A stretch of 64,000 nt of DNA from Pseudoalteromonas luteoviolacea (GCF_001750165.1 NZ_CP015411.1:2260001-2324000); one strand, 5' to 3'. Numbered from the stretch's first letter, positions 26,291 through 36,053 are shown. The notes: a model not told the origin generated them from the letters alone. A program made the numbers and translations.

Positions 26291-28423
26291 CTATTCTTTT
26301 AAGACAATTTCAACGACCTCTTTTTTAGAAGCTATTCTGACTGTAATTAGTACGTTTTCTTTGTCTATATCATCAATGTTAATAGTATTAGATGGCAATG
26401 AACCAAGAGTATTAAAATGTTGATTTATCAGGTTATATGACCAAAGTTCTAACTCATTGTTCATTCCATAAATAGTGCTATCTTTAATTATAAACCGTTT
26501 GTTATCTCCACCTTGATTGTCTAACGCAGTGATTGGCTCTGCGTCAATGCCATCTACCAGCCAAAATCGGTCCATATTGTCTGTGTAAACTAGCAGTCCG
26601 TTGTTTGTTTTATCAGCCCAATTAATACGTTTATCTGTTACCACTTTAAACTGTGATGTTTTTAGATCGTATTCGGTTAACTTTTGAACCCCGCGAATGT
26701 TGGCAAAGGTGAGCACTTTATCGCTTGCTCTGTGCCAATGTAGTAGTTCTAAAATTAAATGCGGGGTCGTATAATGTTGTTGTTCGCCGTTGATATGTAC
26801 TTGAACAAGTTTGTTATTTACATTAGCTAATATGCTTTCGCCACGTTCATCCCAGTGCATACCTGAAATATAACTATCAATGGGGAACTTAGTTAATTGG
26901 ACTAGGGGTTGATTTCCTTTTAACCATATTTGTTCATTGCCTGAACGGTTAGAAGAAAAGGCGATCAAGTTTCCAATAGGTTCAGCAATCGCTGTATCCT
27001 CTGCAACGGCTGAACGATCAATGATATGGCTGTTTACTGATAGCTGTTCAGATCTTAAATGATTCATTGGAATTACGGCAATATCACTGTCATAGTTTCC
27101 TTTTATGACTAGGGCTCTTTCTCCATCAGGGTGAAAATTTGGTGAAAACGTAGGTTGATCTAGCGGTATGCTAATGTTTTTAACTTCGCCGTTATAGGAC
27201 AACGTAAAAAATTGTCTACCAGTACTAAAAATAAGGTGGTTCTCAATGGGGGAAAAGTTTGCAACTAAATACTTTTTGCGCTCCGAATCAGGTGTAAACA
27301 CTATAGGGTTACTGGAGATTAGCTCACCGTTTGAGTCAAGGATTTCTACGTAGTGCTTGCTATCTTTATGAATGCTAATGACGGAAAATAGGTCATCTTT
27401 TACTGAATAGTCATAATAAATAATATTGCCATTATCCACTTGGTACAGCACTTTGCTTTGTTTGTCTTTAGGGGAATAGCTGATCAGCTGTGACCGAGTT
27501 GATTCTCTATGAAGCAGCGCAATGTCATTGTTTTTTAACCAGTGAGGTAAGCGAATCTCCGAAGTTTTACACTCAAGTAAGACGTTCATAGGCTGCGGCT
27601 CTCGCAACGCTTTTTTAAAGTCCATACTAATTAACTGGTAACATTTCTTTTGTGTTGTTGGTTGTTCACAGTCCATGGTGCGAATAAAAACCAGCTGCTT
27701 TCCATCAGGTGAAAAGCTATGAGTACCGTAGCTGTCAATGTCTTCAGTGAGTTTGTATTCTTGTTGAGTTTCTAAGTTTTTTGCCCAGATATTGTTTACA
27801 CATTCTTCCATTGAAAAGCGATGAAAGATAATGTATTTGCCATCTGGGGAGTAAATGCTGGCAAATTCTCGTCCATCTGAAGCGGTCAATGCACGTATTT
27901 CTCCAACCGAAAATAGTTGGGATTCATCGGAAGTTGCATAACGAATGCCGATAAGGCTGCTAAGTGCTAACGTGATAAAGAGGAAAGTAAGTGTTGTACG
28001 CCAATTCAAAAGTTTAGTAGGCACATCATTATTCTTTTCGAGATGGCCTATTTTATTTTGGCATTCGGGGAGTATCGGTTTTGCATGCAAATCTGTTTGA
28101 GATTCTGGTTGCCAGCGGACATTACATTCTAAACTGTAGCCTTGCTTTGAATGTGTTTTAATATAAATTTGTCCTTTTCCATCGTCACCTAGTGCTTTTC
28201 GAAGTTGTGCAATACTTCGTTGTAAGCTGTTTGGAGAAACGATGGTATCTGGCCAAACTTCAGACAGCAATGTGTTTTGGCTTACCACCTTACCTTGCTT
28301 TTCTGCCAAGCAAGTTAATACCGCCAGCGCTTTTGGTGCAACAAGTTGTGGCTGTTTATTTTGTGTAATTTGATTTCTGGACAAATCGACAAAAAACTCA
28401 CCAATCCAATACTGCTTTGCCAT
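26291..28423 (-). CDS. CadC-like transmembrane transcription regulator with TolB-like propeller
   Basis: 710 aa. Residues 1-104 form a winged-helix Trans_reg_C domain (VAPKALAVLTCLAEKQGKVV, SLQRSIAQLRKALGD, IKTHSKQGYSL). A membrane segment follows at about 142-161, then a ~540-residue extracytoplasmic part with repeated YSPDGKYIIFHR/FSPDGKQLVFIR motifs typical of TolB/PD40 beta-propellers. Such proteins are one-component membrane-bound regulators. The nearest upstream gene on the same strand is the precursor peptide at 29141, whose regulation it might control; that is inference from position. Confidence 0.85.
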   Translation of the reverse strand: MAKQYWIGEFFVDLSRNQITQNKQPQLVAPKALAVLTCLAEKQGKVVSQNTLLSEVWPDTIVSPNSLQRSIAQLRKALGDDGKGQIYIKTHSKQGYSLECNVRWQPESQTDLHAKPILPECQNKIGHLEKNNDVPTKLLNWRTTLTFLFITLALSSLIGIRYATSDESQLFSVGEIRALTASDGREFASIYSPDGKYIIFHRFSMEECVNNIWAKNLETQQEYKLTEDIDSYGTHSFSPDGKQLVFIRTMDCEQPTTQKKCYQLISMDFKKALREPQPMNVLLECKTSEIRLPHWLKNNDIALLHRESTRSQLISYSPKDKQSKVLYQVDNGNIIYYDYSVKDDLFSVISIHKDSKHYVEILDSNGELISSNPIVFTPDSERKKYLVANFSPIENHLIFSTGRQFFTLSYNGEVKNISIPLDQPTFSPNFHPDGERALVIKGNYDSDIAVIPMNHLRSEQLSVNSHIIDRSAVAEDTAIAEPIGNLIAFSSNRSGNEQIWLKGNQPLVQLTKFPIDSYISGMHWDERGESILANVNNKLVQVHINGEQQHYTTPHLILELLHWHRASDKVLTFANIRGVQKLTEYDLKTSQFKVVTDKRINWADKTNNGLLVYTDNMDRFWLVDGIDAEPITALDNQGGDNKRFIIKDSTIYGMNNELELWSYNLINQHFNTLGSLPSNTINIDDIDKENVLITVRIASKKEVVEIVLKE

Positions 28424-29099
28424 AGAGCCTCTATTTCATTTTTTTGATAATTGATTGTTATTATGTAATGAAGCGCTTTAAGCATACCCGTGTTATGAAT
28501 GAATTTCAAATACTTAACTATATGATTAAAATAGTTTTTAATTTTTTGGTGTGTATTAAAAATCAATTGAATTAGGCGTTAACTAATGCAATTTATAGGA
28601 ATATTATTTTGGTTAACAGCAAAGAGTTATCATGAGTGGGTTCATCTTGGGTTTGGATGTCTCCGTAGAGCGTTTAAAGTAAGTTCCTATGATTATTTTA
28701 GCTTATCTAGATTTGATAAAAATATCTTCATTAAAAATGAAAGGAAATAAAAGGCGATTAAGTTATATTTATGCGTTAGAAGTTAATTTATAGGATAAGA
28801 GAGGGGAATAAAGTTACCTATAGTAATATATATAAAAACAATGCTGGGATTGGCTTTATTAACTTAACACAGTAGAGTGAAAAAAAGCTAAAAACAGACC
28901 ATCCTATGGTGAGCTTTTATCTAGTTAAATTCTTAAAATATGGTTCGGTGTGTTTTTATGTTACATGGAAATCTAGAAATCGCTTTGTTGTTTTTACAAG
29001 TTAAGGCAGTGAGTAAGCTTTATTTTAATATGTCTTAAACAAGTATGTTCGTAAATTAATATACAAAAATTAAGCGTGAATGCTTTTTGTTTTCTTAAT
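28424..29099. other. AT-rich intergenic region
   Basis: About 680 bases upstream of the CadC-like gene. A 16-codon ORF at 28632 (MSGFILGLDVSVERLK) resembles the N-terminus of an IS110 transposase but is too short to call. No other feature supported. Confidence 0.35.
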
Positions 29100-29127
29100 G
29101 CGTGCACTTCTAGTTTGTGGTGCACGC
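29100..29127 (-). terminator. hairpin downstream of precursor peptide gene
   Basis: GCGTGCAC (29100-29107) pairs with GTGCACGC (29120-29127), 12-base loop. 14 bases past the peptide stop on the minus strand. No U-run, so termination is only likely. Confidence 0.55.
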
Positions 29128-29140
29128 AGGTAGCTATTAA

Positions 29141-29341
29141 TTAAGCACAATGAATAGGGTGAGTGTCAGGACACGCACAGCCTGTTTCATAAGGTAAGTT
29201 AGACGGGCATGTGCCATCATTATAAGTATTTGGTCCACATCCAATTGTTCCCCAAAAGCCACCAGCAACGTTAGGTGTTTGTTCTTTGACAAGTGCTTTA
29301 GATTGACTTAGATTTTTTAGTTTTGTTTTATTTAGTTTCAT
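29141..29341 (-). CDS. RiPP (lanthipeptide-like) precursor peptide, orphan
   Basis: 66 aa. Lys/Asn/Leu-rich leader (MKLNKTKLKNLSQSK...) ending in TPNVAGG at residues 22-28, a double-glycine cleavage site of the kind recognised by peptidase-containing transporters. The 38-residue core FWGTIGCGPNTYNDG... holds five cysteines (35, 45, 55, 57, 65) and seven Thr/Ser/Tyr positions. The leader resembles the MKLxLNK...GG leaders annotated for class I lanthipeptides. Ribosome binding site AAGGAAG 6 bases before ATG. No LanB/LanC/LanM, radical-SAM or ABC exporter is visible in the 64 kb, so the modification and export machinery must be elsewhere, or the peptide is only disulfide-bonded. Confidence 0.72.
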   Translation of the reverse strand: MKLNKTKLKNLSQSKALVKEQTPNVAGGFWGTIGCGPNTYNDGTCPSNLPYETGCACPDTHPIHCA

Positions 29342-29602
29342 TATTCTTCCTTAATCTTTAATTTAAGTTAACTAATTGATGGCTTTGTTTGCATAACGAT
29401 AACTCTTGTTGTGCATCTTGGCAAGTGTTGAGATTGAGCTTAAGACAAAGGCGGTAATAATTTGAGTTGAAAATATTTTATATAATTACAATTAATATAA
29501 TTCAAAGAGCTGTAAATGTTTCTGAGTGATTGAAAAATATAACTCTAAAGAATACACAATACCAGCCGATAATTTATCCATAATGAGTATAAGGAGATCA
29601 CA

Positions 29603-30916
29603 ATGGAAATAAGTCCTACTCTTAACTTTAATCTATCTAATTCAAAACTTGGTGGCTCTACCCCTGTAATTGAAAAAACTGAGGAACTAGAGCAATTTTC
29701 ACAAGTGCAATTTTCTGCTTCTTTAACATCTTCTGTTGAAACATATAATCCTTATTCACGCGCTGAAAAATATAAAGTCCAATTAATTAATTTCGCAGAA
29801 GGGAGCAGAAGTAAAGCTCAGCCTCCAGAATATCGTTACGGTAACTTGTCGAGTCTAGAAGATATTGATGCTTTTCTTACACATGAAGATCGTTTAACGA
29901 AAGAGCAGGCAGATGTGCTTCGTACTCATATTCCGTCAAAAGATTTACTTTCAGTGATGGATAAAATGGATGATGAAACATTGTCCCAATTTGTGGATGT
30001 TCTATCTAATTCATTTAACTTAAATAGTGTTCTTGGGGTGGGAGCTAATAAGGAAAAAGCACAAGAGTTAATCTCTGCACTTAACTCAATGTCTGAAGAT
30101 GACATACAAGACACTGTGAGCACATTGAAGGCGCTCTCTGAACAGGAAAGTAAAGATAGTGACTTTGGCTTTTATCTAACATCCTCTTATCACAAAGACC
30201 AGAAAGATATGACATTTTGGTCATTCTCTGAGGCTGCCAATTATAAAACTCTTGCGAATCAAAAGTTACATTTTGGCAAGGTTACACATCAGTATATCGA
30301 GCTATTGACTGCAAACCGTTACTCACAGGGGGAAGTTAAATCAATTAATCAGCATTTAAAAGAGAGTAATTTTGAACAAAGCCGTGGAATCTTAGATATG
30401 GCGAATCATGTAAAAAATAATGATCGAACTGCTTTTCTCAATATGCTTGATGAAGTTGATAAAAACAGTGAAAACAATATATTTTCTTATGTGAATAGGC
30501 TTGTAGATGTTGATGAGTACACCAGTGCTTATAAGAGCTCAGAAGGTGGGAAGGTATTATTTACGGATAAAATGGAGACTGAATCCGAACGCCGTGAGAT
30601 CTATACTAGCTTACTTGATGCTTATGAACAGCAAGGTGTCACTTGGATGGAGGATGTTATTGAACATGTACATGAGCATCCACCTCAAATTCAATCAGAA
30701 GTATGGCAAGCAATCAATCAAACCGTTGAGGATAACCCCGCTTTATTTGAAAAGTCGGATTCTGTCGAAATGTGGATCCAAATGCGCCTTTCTTCGATAC
30801 AACGAGGTTTTGAAAATAAGCAAATTGATGAAATTTACGATGCAGCGCAAAGCCCCGATACACCTTATGATTTAGGGAGATTGAGCTGGATCAAGAATGA
30901 AGAGTCAGACGAGTAA
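29603..30916 (+). CDS. acidic helical protein of unknown function
   Basis: 437 aa, no signal peptide and no membrane segment; acidic, predicted mostly helical by composition. N-terminal 45 residues are Ser/Thr/Gln-rich and look disordered. No motif that I recognise. Very good ribosome binding site (AAGGAG, 7 bases before ATG). It is transcribed divergently from the precursor peptide gene, with 260 bases between them. Its codon use looks normal for the window, so it is a real gene, but no function can be assigned. Confidence 0.72.
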   Translation: MEISPTLNFNLSNSKLGGSTPVIEKTEELEQFSQVQFSASLTSSVETYNPYSRAEKYKVQLINFAEGSRSKAQPPEYRYGNLSSLEDIDAFLTHEDRLTKEQADVLRTHIPSKDLLSVMDKMDDETLSQFVDVLSNSFNLNSVLGVGANKEKAQELISALNSMSEDDIQDTVSTLKALSEQESKDSDFGFYLTSSYHKDQKDMTFWSFSEAANYKTLANQKLHFGKVTHQYIELLTANRYSQGEVKSINQHLKESNFEQSRGILDMANHVKNNDRTAFLNMLDEVDKNSENNIFSYVNRLVDVDEYTSAYKSSEGGKVLFTDKMETESERREIYTSLLDAYEQQGVTWMEDVIEHVHEHPPQIQSEVWQAINQTVEDNPALFEKSDSVEMWIQMRLSSIQRGFENKQIDEIYDAAQSPDTPYDLGRLSWIKNEESDE

Positions 30917-30949
30917 ATAGAACTGATGTGAACAAAGGTTAACTTAGTA

Positions 30950-30970
30950 AGCATGTAAGTAATACATGCT
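30950..30970. terminator. small hairpin between convergent genes
   Basis: AGCATGT (30950-30956) pairs with ACATGCT (30964-30970), 7-base loop. Weak, but located between the convergent stops at 30916 and 30999. Confidence 0.45.
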
Positions 30971-30998
30971 AGTTCCTTTAGGGCAGGGTGAAGTGCCT

Positions 30999-32180
30999 TT
31001 AAGGTAACTCAAAAATAAAGATTTCATTATTTTTACCCGTAGACACATATAAGGATTGCTGATCTTGGGATAAGGAGATTGAAGAAACGCCTTTTATATC
31101 ATAGGTGTTACTGTGTTTGATGTGGTCAATCAAGATAAGCTGGCCATTTTTAGGTGATTGCTTAAATAGTAAAAGACCTTTATCAGCTTCGCCTGCAGCA
31201 AAAACCAAGTTATGTTTATCTGAATAGACGACGCAACATGCACCAGATAGACCATTAGTTTGCTGCTGGTTTATAGATTGAATCAGTTCAAACTGTTTTG
31301 AGGTGTTTCTTTTGAACACATTGAGGGCATTACTTTTGGAAGCTGCAACAAATAAGTACTGATTATTAGGTGTTGATGCAATTTGTTGCGGGTTTTGCAT
31401 GGTCTGGATCTGATCTTTACCATTTACAATAGTTTGACTTAACGTATATTTTCCAGTTTCTCCCTTGTGTAAAACGGATATTTTACTTTGCTCGAAACCG
31501 TTTACATACAGCCAATTGGTGTCGTTAGATTGAACGATTGAAGTTGGCTTCCCCCAGTCATAGTTTGACATTAATTGGCCTAGGTGGTTAAGTTTCCCTG
31601 AGCTTTGCACTTCGAACTTACTCACAGAGTTACTTTGATAACTGGCTACATACAAGGTTTTATTGTCTTTTGAAATAAGCGAATCCCAAGCGCCAAGAAG
31701 CTTTAAGGTATCTTTATCGGTGACTTTTTCATAGTTGCGAAATGCCTGCTTTATGTCTATGTGATCGCTGAGTGTTTCTATATGTGTAAAAAAGCCTTTG
31801 GCGTTACGTTTAAATGTTGATAATGAGCCGCTGTAAAAAGACGACACAATAGCAATGCCATTGTTACTTTCGTAAGAAATATCAGAAGCGCCTTCAAGTG
31901 CTAATTTATCATTATGCTGTTTTGAAAAGCTTTGTGAATATAGGAAGCCTGTTTGGGTATCTGGCTTAAAGACTGTTAATGCATTGCTATCACCACTTAC
32001 GACCAAAAGCTCATTTGTGGGCGTGTTAGTCACATACCTGGGGTTTTCTGTTTCAAATTGTGGGTTTTCAGCAGACCTAATTATTTGTTTGTGTTTTATT
32101 GGGCTTGTGTTTGTTTGAGCTGAAACAGAAAGACAAGAGGTGCTTGCTATTATAAGCAAGGTAAGCGTACGAAACATCAT
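30999..32180 (-). CDS. secreted beta-propeller (lactonase-like) protein
   Basis: 393 aa. Signal peptide (cleavage after VSA, about residue 21). Seven or so repeats of the type YVASYQSNSVSKFEVQ, YLFVAASKSNALNVFKR, LYVSTGKNNEIFIFEL suggest a beta-propeller of the lactonase/YVTN family. The lactonase catalytic residues cannot be assigned by eye, so enzymatic activity is not claimed. Two ATGs (32180, 32177) without a strong ribosome binding site. Confidence 0.72.
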   Translation of the reverse strand: MMFRTLTLLIIASTSCLSVSAQTNTSPIKHKQIIRSAENPQFETENPRYVTNTPTNELLVVSGDSNALTVFKPDTQTGFLYSQSFSKQHNDKLALEGASDISYESNNGIAIVSSFYSGSLSTFKRNAKGFFTHIETLSDHIDIKQAFRNYEKVTDKDTLKLLGAWDSLISKDNKTLYVASYQSNSVSKFEVQSSGKLNHLGQLMSNYDWGKPTSIVQSNDTNWLYVNGFEQSKISVLHKGETGKYTLSQTIVNGKDQIQTMQNPQQIASTPNNQYLFVAASKSNALNVFKRNTSKQFELIQSINQQQTNGLSGACCVVYSDKHNLVFAAGEADKGLLLFKQSPKNGQLILIDHIKHSNTYDIKGVSSISLSQDQQSLYVSTGKNNEIFIFELP

Positions 32181-32383
32181 AATAGGTACTTAATTCCATA
32201 AAGTATCCTTATATGAACATACCATAGTCTTAAAATCAACTGGTTAAGCAGTAGTTATAAGTAAGCTTATTTTTTGAAAGTGACGCTGAGAGTGTTTATT
32301 AAAATTATAGTTTTTGGAATTTCATATTTTAATATAGTATCTTGTATTGAATTTATATTGAATAGTGAAAATAGGAGCAACAA

Positions 32384-33010
32384 ATGGATTTTAGTTCTTT
32401 ATCTATATTCGTGATAACTTGTTTAGCAATCAATTTGATCCCAGGCCCAGACGTAATTTATATCGTCACAAACACGATGAAGGGAAGAGTTCAAGATGGT
32501 TTAAAGGCTGCAATGGGGTTGGGAGTGGGCTATGTATTTCATACTGCGGCAGCATGTCTGGGCTTGTCTGCTATTATTTTAAGCTCAGCGCTTTTATTTA
32601 CCGTAATTAAGTTTTTTGGTGCTGCATACTTGTGCTATTTGGGAATCAAATGTTTGATGTCAATGTACCTAGGTCAGTCAAACATAGGTGCTAAGTCTAA
32701 ACAAGAGTACAAGGGAAATGTTTTTGTTCAAGGCATTGTTGTTAGTGTGTTAAATCCGAAAGTAGCGCTTTTTTTCCTCTCTTTTTTACCTCAATTTATA
32801 GATCAAAATAGTGAAAATGTGACTTGGTCTTTACTGATTTATGGCCTTACTTTTTGTTGTTTAGCAACGTTGTGCAACCTGGTATATGCCGTTGCGGGTG
32901 GTTGGGTTTTTAGTAAAGCAAAATCAACTCGCTACACTCGTATATTAGAAGGGGTGTCGGGAGTGATGTTAATTGGACTCGCAGGGAAAATAACGTTAGA
33001 TGGTAGATAA
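32384..33010 (+). CDS. LysE/RhtB family amino acid exporter
   Basis: 208 aa, the family length, with five to six membrane segments. The N-terminal PGPDVIYIVTNTMKGRVQDG and NPKVALFFLSFLPQF motifs are typical of LysE/RhtB translocators, which export amino acids such as lysine, threonine or homoserine lactone. Ribosome binding site GGAG 7 bases before ATG. Substrate not assignable. Confidence 0.88.
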   Translation: MDFSSLSIFVITCLAINLIPGPDVIYIVTNTMKGRVQDGLKAAMGLGVGYVFHTAAACLGLSAIILSSALLFTVIKFFGAAYLCYLGIKCLMSMYLGQSNIGAKSKQEYKGNVFVQGIVVSVLNPKVALFFLSFLPQFIDQNSENVTWSLLIYGLTFCCLATLCNLVYAVAGGWVFSKAKSTRYTRILEGVSGVMLIGLAGKITLDGR

Positions 33011-33109
33011 TATTGTGTTATTTACAATTGGGAACGATTTTTAATTTTCTTACTTCATCGTGTTATCTGTTTATAACCCTGTTGGAACTAATGTATTCAA
33101 GGAGATTTA

Positions 33110-33472
33110 GTGGGAGTTAAATATAGCGTTATAAGGTTTTTTAGTGCCACCATTGTTATGGGATCATTTTTATTACTTTTACCAAGTTTTGTCCCTGGTG
33201 CTATGTCTGTTTTGGCTTATTATCTGTCGATATGTGTATTGGCGACTTCCATATATATGGTTAAATTTGGCCAAATTTGGTGTTTTAAAATGACTGCCTT
33301 TTTTGTCAGTCTAGGTACGTTTTTTATCAATGATTATCTGCGGCTGTTTGAATCCGCCTTGTCATCGACCTGGGCTACTAAAATGGCTTTGTATACGTTG
33401 CTTATCGTATCAGTGCTAATTGGAATTAGCCGAATCAAGCTCAAGTCTAGGGCACATTGCAAGGACGTTTGA
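33110..33472 (+). CDS. small membrane protein of unknown function
   Basis: 120 aa with four hydrophobic segments (about 10-28, 32-48, 58-80, 88-108). GTG start at 33110 with a full AAGGAG 5 bases upstream, which decides the start. 100 bases after the LysE gene and possibly co-transcribed. No family recognised. Confidence 0.65.
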   Translation: MGVKYSVIRFFSATIVMGSFLLLLPSFVPGAMSVLAYYLSICVLATSIYMVKFGQIWCFKMTAFFVSLGTFFINDYLRLFESALSSTWATKMALYTLLIVSVLIGISRIKLKSRAHCKDV

Positions 33473-33492
33473 GCAGCCATTAAGTTGGCTGC
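33473..33492. terminator. bidirectional hairpin
   Basis: GCAGCCA (33473-33479), loop TTAAGT, TGGCTGC (33486-33492). Between convergent stops. Confidence 0.7.
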
Positions 33493-33497
33493 ACATT

Positions 33498-35036
33498 TTA
33501 TAGTTTTTGATTCATTACTGAGGTAATAATTGCAATTCCATCTATAAAGTTACCAAGGCGCAAGTTTTCATTGGGGCTGTGTTGGTTGTTGTCCATATTG
33601 ACACTGGGCACGATGGCGGCTGGAATATGTAATGTATCTACAATAGGGGCAATTGGTATTGAGCCCCCACCAGATCTCAACACGATAGGTGTTTTACCAT
33701 ACAGGTTCGTCATCCCTTGAATTGCGACTTTTCCTGCTAATGAATCTGGCTCACTTCGGAACGAACCATAGACTGATCTTGATTTCATTCTTACGATATA
33801 TGGGTATTTCATACGTTCACTATGAGTTGGTATTCGGTCAATAACATAATACCCAAGCCCCTCGATATGTTGCTTTACTAGCTGTATCAGTTTGTCTGGA
33901 TTTGATTCTTTTACTAGTCGTATATCAAGCTCTGCGATGGCTGAGCTGGGAACAATCGTTCTGGCTTGCTGTTCGACCCAACCACTTTTAAGACCGCGAA
34001 TATTTAATGAAGGGTACTGGATAGATTCTTGAAGTGAGTTACCGACTTTGTCATGGCTGGAGAAGCCCAGTTGCCCTTTAAGTTTGTGCTCGTCATCGGG
34101 CACTTTTTCAAGGAGGGCTTTTAATTTATCATCAAGATTGACCCCATCATAAAAACCCGGAATTATCACTTTACCATTTTGTGATTTCATCGAACCTAAA
34201 ATTTGACTTAGGTGCAAGGCTGGGTTTGGTGCATAGTTACCATAATGGCCACTATGTTGGGGTTTATAAGCTCCAAAAGTAGTAAGTTGTATTGTTGCTA
34301 TTCCTCGGGCACCCAGCGAAACCGTTGGCTGATTTGAATTGTGCGGTGGACCATCAAAAATAAGTAGTAAATCTGCTTTTAACTTATCTTTGTGCGCAAC
34401 AATAGCTGCAGGCAGGTGCGGCGAACCAATTTCTTCCTCGGTGTCCATGATAACTTTTAAGTTGTAATCTAACTTCACTTTTTGTTCATTAAGTATATCT
34501 AATGCAACAAGAAATTGAGCGATTGGCCCCTTAGAATCTGATGCGGACCTCGCAAATATTCGTAAATTCGGATCTATCGGGTTGTTGAGTAGTGACCATG
34601 GAACAATCTCCCATTTTCCGTCATCTGTTTTCGTTTTTAAAACGGCTTGGTAGGGGTTAGGCTGTTGCCATGCAGAGGGATCAACAGGTTGGCCATCTGC
34701 TTGAAGATATACCAGCATGGTTTTTTTAGCTTCGGGGTTAATGCGCTCAGCATAAACAATTGGACTACCTGGCATATCAAGTGTATGCGCGTTAAAGCCT
34801 CTTTGGTTAAATGCTTTGATTAGCCATTGAGATAATTTCTTTATGTCATCGGGGTTATGTGTGTCATTAGGCAAACTAAGAAGTTCTCTAAATAGCACTA
34901 TTGCTTCTGGTGTTTTACTTTTCGCTGCTTGTTGTATTTGGCTGCTAGTTAAAGTTTCAGACGCTTGAGATGGAAATATGAGTATATAGCTCATTAATGC
35001 GAATGATGAAATAGTATATTTTATGGCCTTTATCAC
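33498..35036 (-). CDS. secreted M20 family metallopeptidase
   Basis: 512 aa. Signal peptide (cleavage after QASA... near residue 26). M20 landmarks are SASDSKGP (bridging Asp), MDTEEEIGSP (catalytic and metal Glu), LIFDGPPH (Asp) and DNNQHSPNENL (His). The first metal site, normally GHYDVQP, reads LQADGQPVDP, so its His is replaced by Gln. The ~500-aa length and position of the lid domain fit M20 dipeptidase-like enzymes. GTG start with GGAG 9 bases upstream. Periplasmic or extracellular. Confidence 0.8.
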   Translation of the reverse strand: MIKAIKYTISSFALMSYILIFPSQASETLTSSQIQQAAKSKTPEAIVLFRELLSLPNDTHNPDDIKKLSQWLIKAFNQRGFNAHTLDMPGSPIVYAERINPEAKKTMLVYLQADGQPVDPSAWQQPNPYQAVLKTKTDDGKWEIVPWSLLNNPIDPNLRIFARSASDSKGPIAQFLVALDILNEQKVKLDYNLKVIMDTEEEIGSPHLPAAIVAHKDKLKADLLLIFDGPPHNSNQPTVSLGARGIATIQLTTFGAYKPQHSGHYGNYAPNPALHLSQILGSMKSQNGKVIIPGFYDGVNLDDKLKALLEKVPDDEHKLKGQLGFSSHDKVGNSLQESIQYPSLNIRGLKSGWVEQQARTIVPSSAIAELDIRLVKESNPDKLIQLVKQHIEGLGYYVIDRIPTHSERMKYPYIVRMKSRSVYGSFRSEPDSLAGKVAIQGMTNLYGKTPIVLRSGGGSIPIAPIVDTLHIPAAIVPSVNMDNNQHSPNENLRLGNFIDGIAIITSVMNQKL

Positions 35037-35170
35037 CTTTTAAATCTCCTTTTAAAATTGTATTTTTGCATGGTTAAAAATCTAATCTCCTTATTTAAAG
35101 TTAATTAATTTTTTTATGCAAATTTATGCTTTATTATTAATCTATAAAATAATACGTAAAATGAGTGTAA

Positions 35171-35986
35171 ATGAAGTTTGTAAGAAGTGCTTTACTTGGG
35201 CTGGTTTTCTATTCTGGCTTGTCATATGCAGATTGCGAAAATAGTAAATTTCAGGTCAATGTTGGTGGCGTATGTACAAAAATACAAACATATACCGCTG
35301 ATAAAGCAACAAACGCTCCTGTTTTGTTAGTGGCATTACATGGCGACTCACCATTTTCAGGACCAAGTTATCAATACTTTTTTGCATCGCGGTTAGCTGA
35401 GCAAAGTGAGAACTTAGTTGCAGTCGGGTTGCTGCGACCCGGATATACTGATGCAATGAATCAAACGTCCGACGGCGTCAGAGGGCAAACAAACGGCGAA
35501 AACTACAATGATGAACGTGTAAAGCAAGTGGCTGATGCTATAAAAGAACTTAAGAAACGTCATCGTGCTCACAAAGTCATCGTCGCAGGACATTCTGGTG
35601 GTGGTGCCATTACAGCAAAAATCGCAGCTCAGTTCCCAGCGTTAATGGACCATGCTTTTATTGTTTCTTGCCCTTGCGATATTAATGCCTGGCGTAAATA
35701 TCTATTTGACAGAAGAGGTTGGAACCAATTCAAAGGTGATATTGACGTAAGTTCACCGATAGATTTAGTTAAAAACATTCAATCATCGACGAAAATTACA
35801 TTGATGGTTGGTGATGCGGATCAAATTACACCCCCAAGCCTGACTAAAGAGTATAAAAAAGCACTTGATAAATATAATGAAAAGAGTGAATTGAAAATTA
35901 TTTCAGGTGGTCATGACATATTTCTATTTCCAGAAGTTACCTCTCATCTAGAGAAAATAATAAGAGAATATAACTCTCTTATCTGA
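35171..35986 (+). CDS. secreted alpha/beta hydrolase
   Basis: 271 aa. Signal peptide (cleavage after SYA, residue 20). Serine hydrolase of the alpha/beta fold: nucleophile elbow AGHSGGGA, Asp in GDADQITPP and His in GGHDIF complete the triad. Most like secreted polyester or peptide esterases in architecture, but the substrate is unknown. Ends in a strong terminator. Confidence 0.8.
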   Translation: MKFVRSALLGLVFYSGLSYADCENSKFQVNVGGVCTKIQTYTADKATNAPVLLVALHGDSPFSGPSYQYFFASRLAEQSENLVAVGLLRPGYTDAMNQTSDGVRGQTNGENYNDERVKQVADAIKELKKRHRAHKVIVAGHSGGGAITAKIAAQFPALMDHAFIVSCPCDINAWRKYLFDRRGWNQFKGDIDVSSPIDLVKNIQSSTKITLMVGDADQITPPSLTKEYKKALDKYNEKSELKIISGGHDIFLFPEVTSHLEKIIREYNSLI

Positions 35987-36028
35987 GCACGGATTTAACT
36001 TTGCTAAATTTAGATAGTTGAATAAAGC

Positions 36029-36053
36029 AAAAGGTGGGATTTACCACCTTTTT
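36029..36053 (+). terminator. terminator of alpha/beta hydrolase gene
   Basis: AAAAGGTGG (36029-36037), loop GATTTA, CCACCTTTT (36044-36052), followed by T. Confidence 0.85.

Noticed and set aside
28632..28682. 16-codon ORF similar to the start of an IS110 transposase
   Set aside because: Too short; similarity may be chance and no inverted repeats or further transposase sequence follow.
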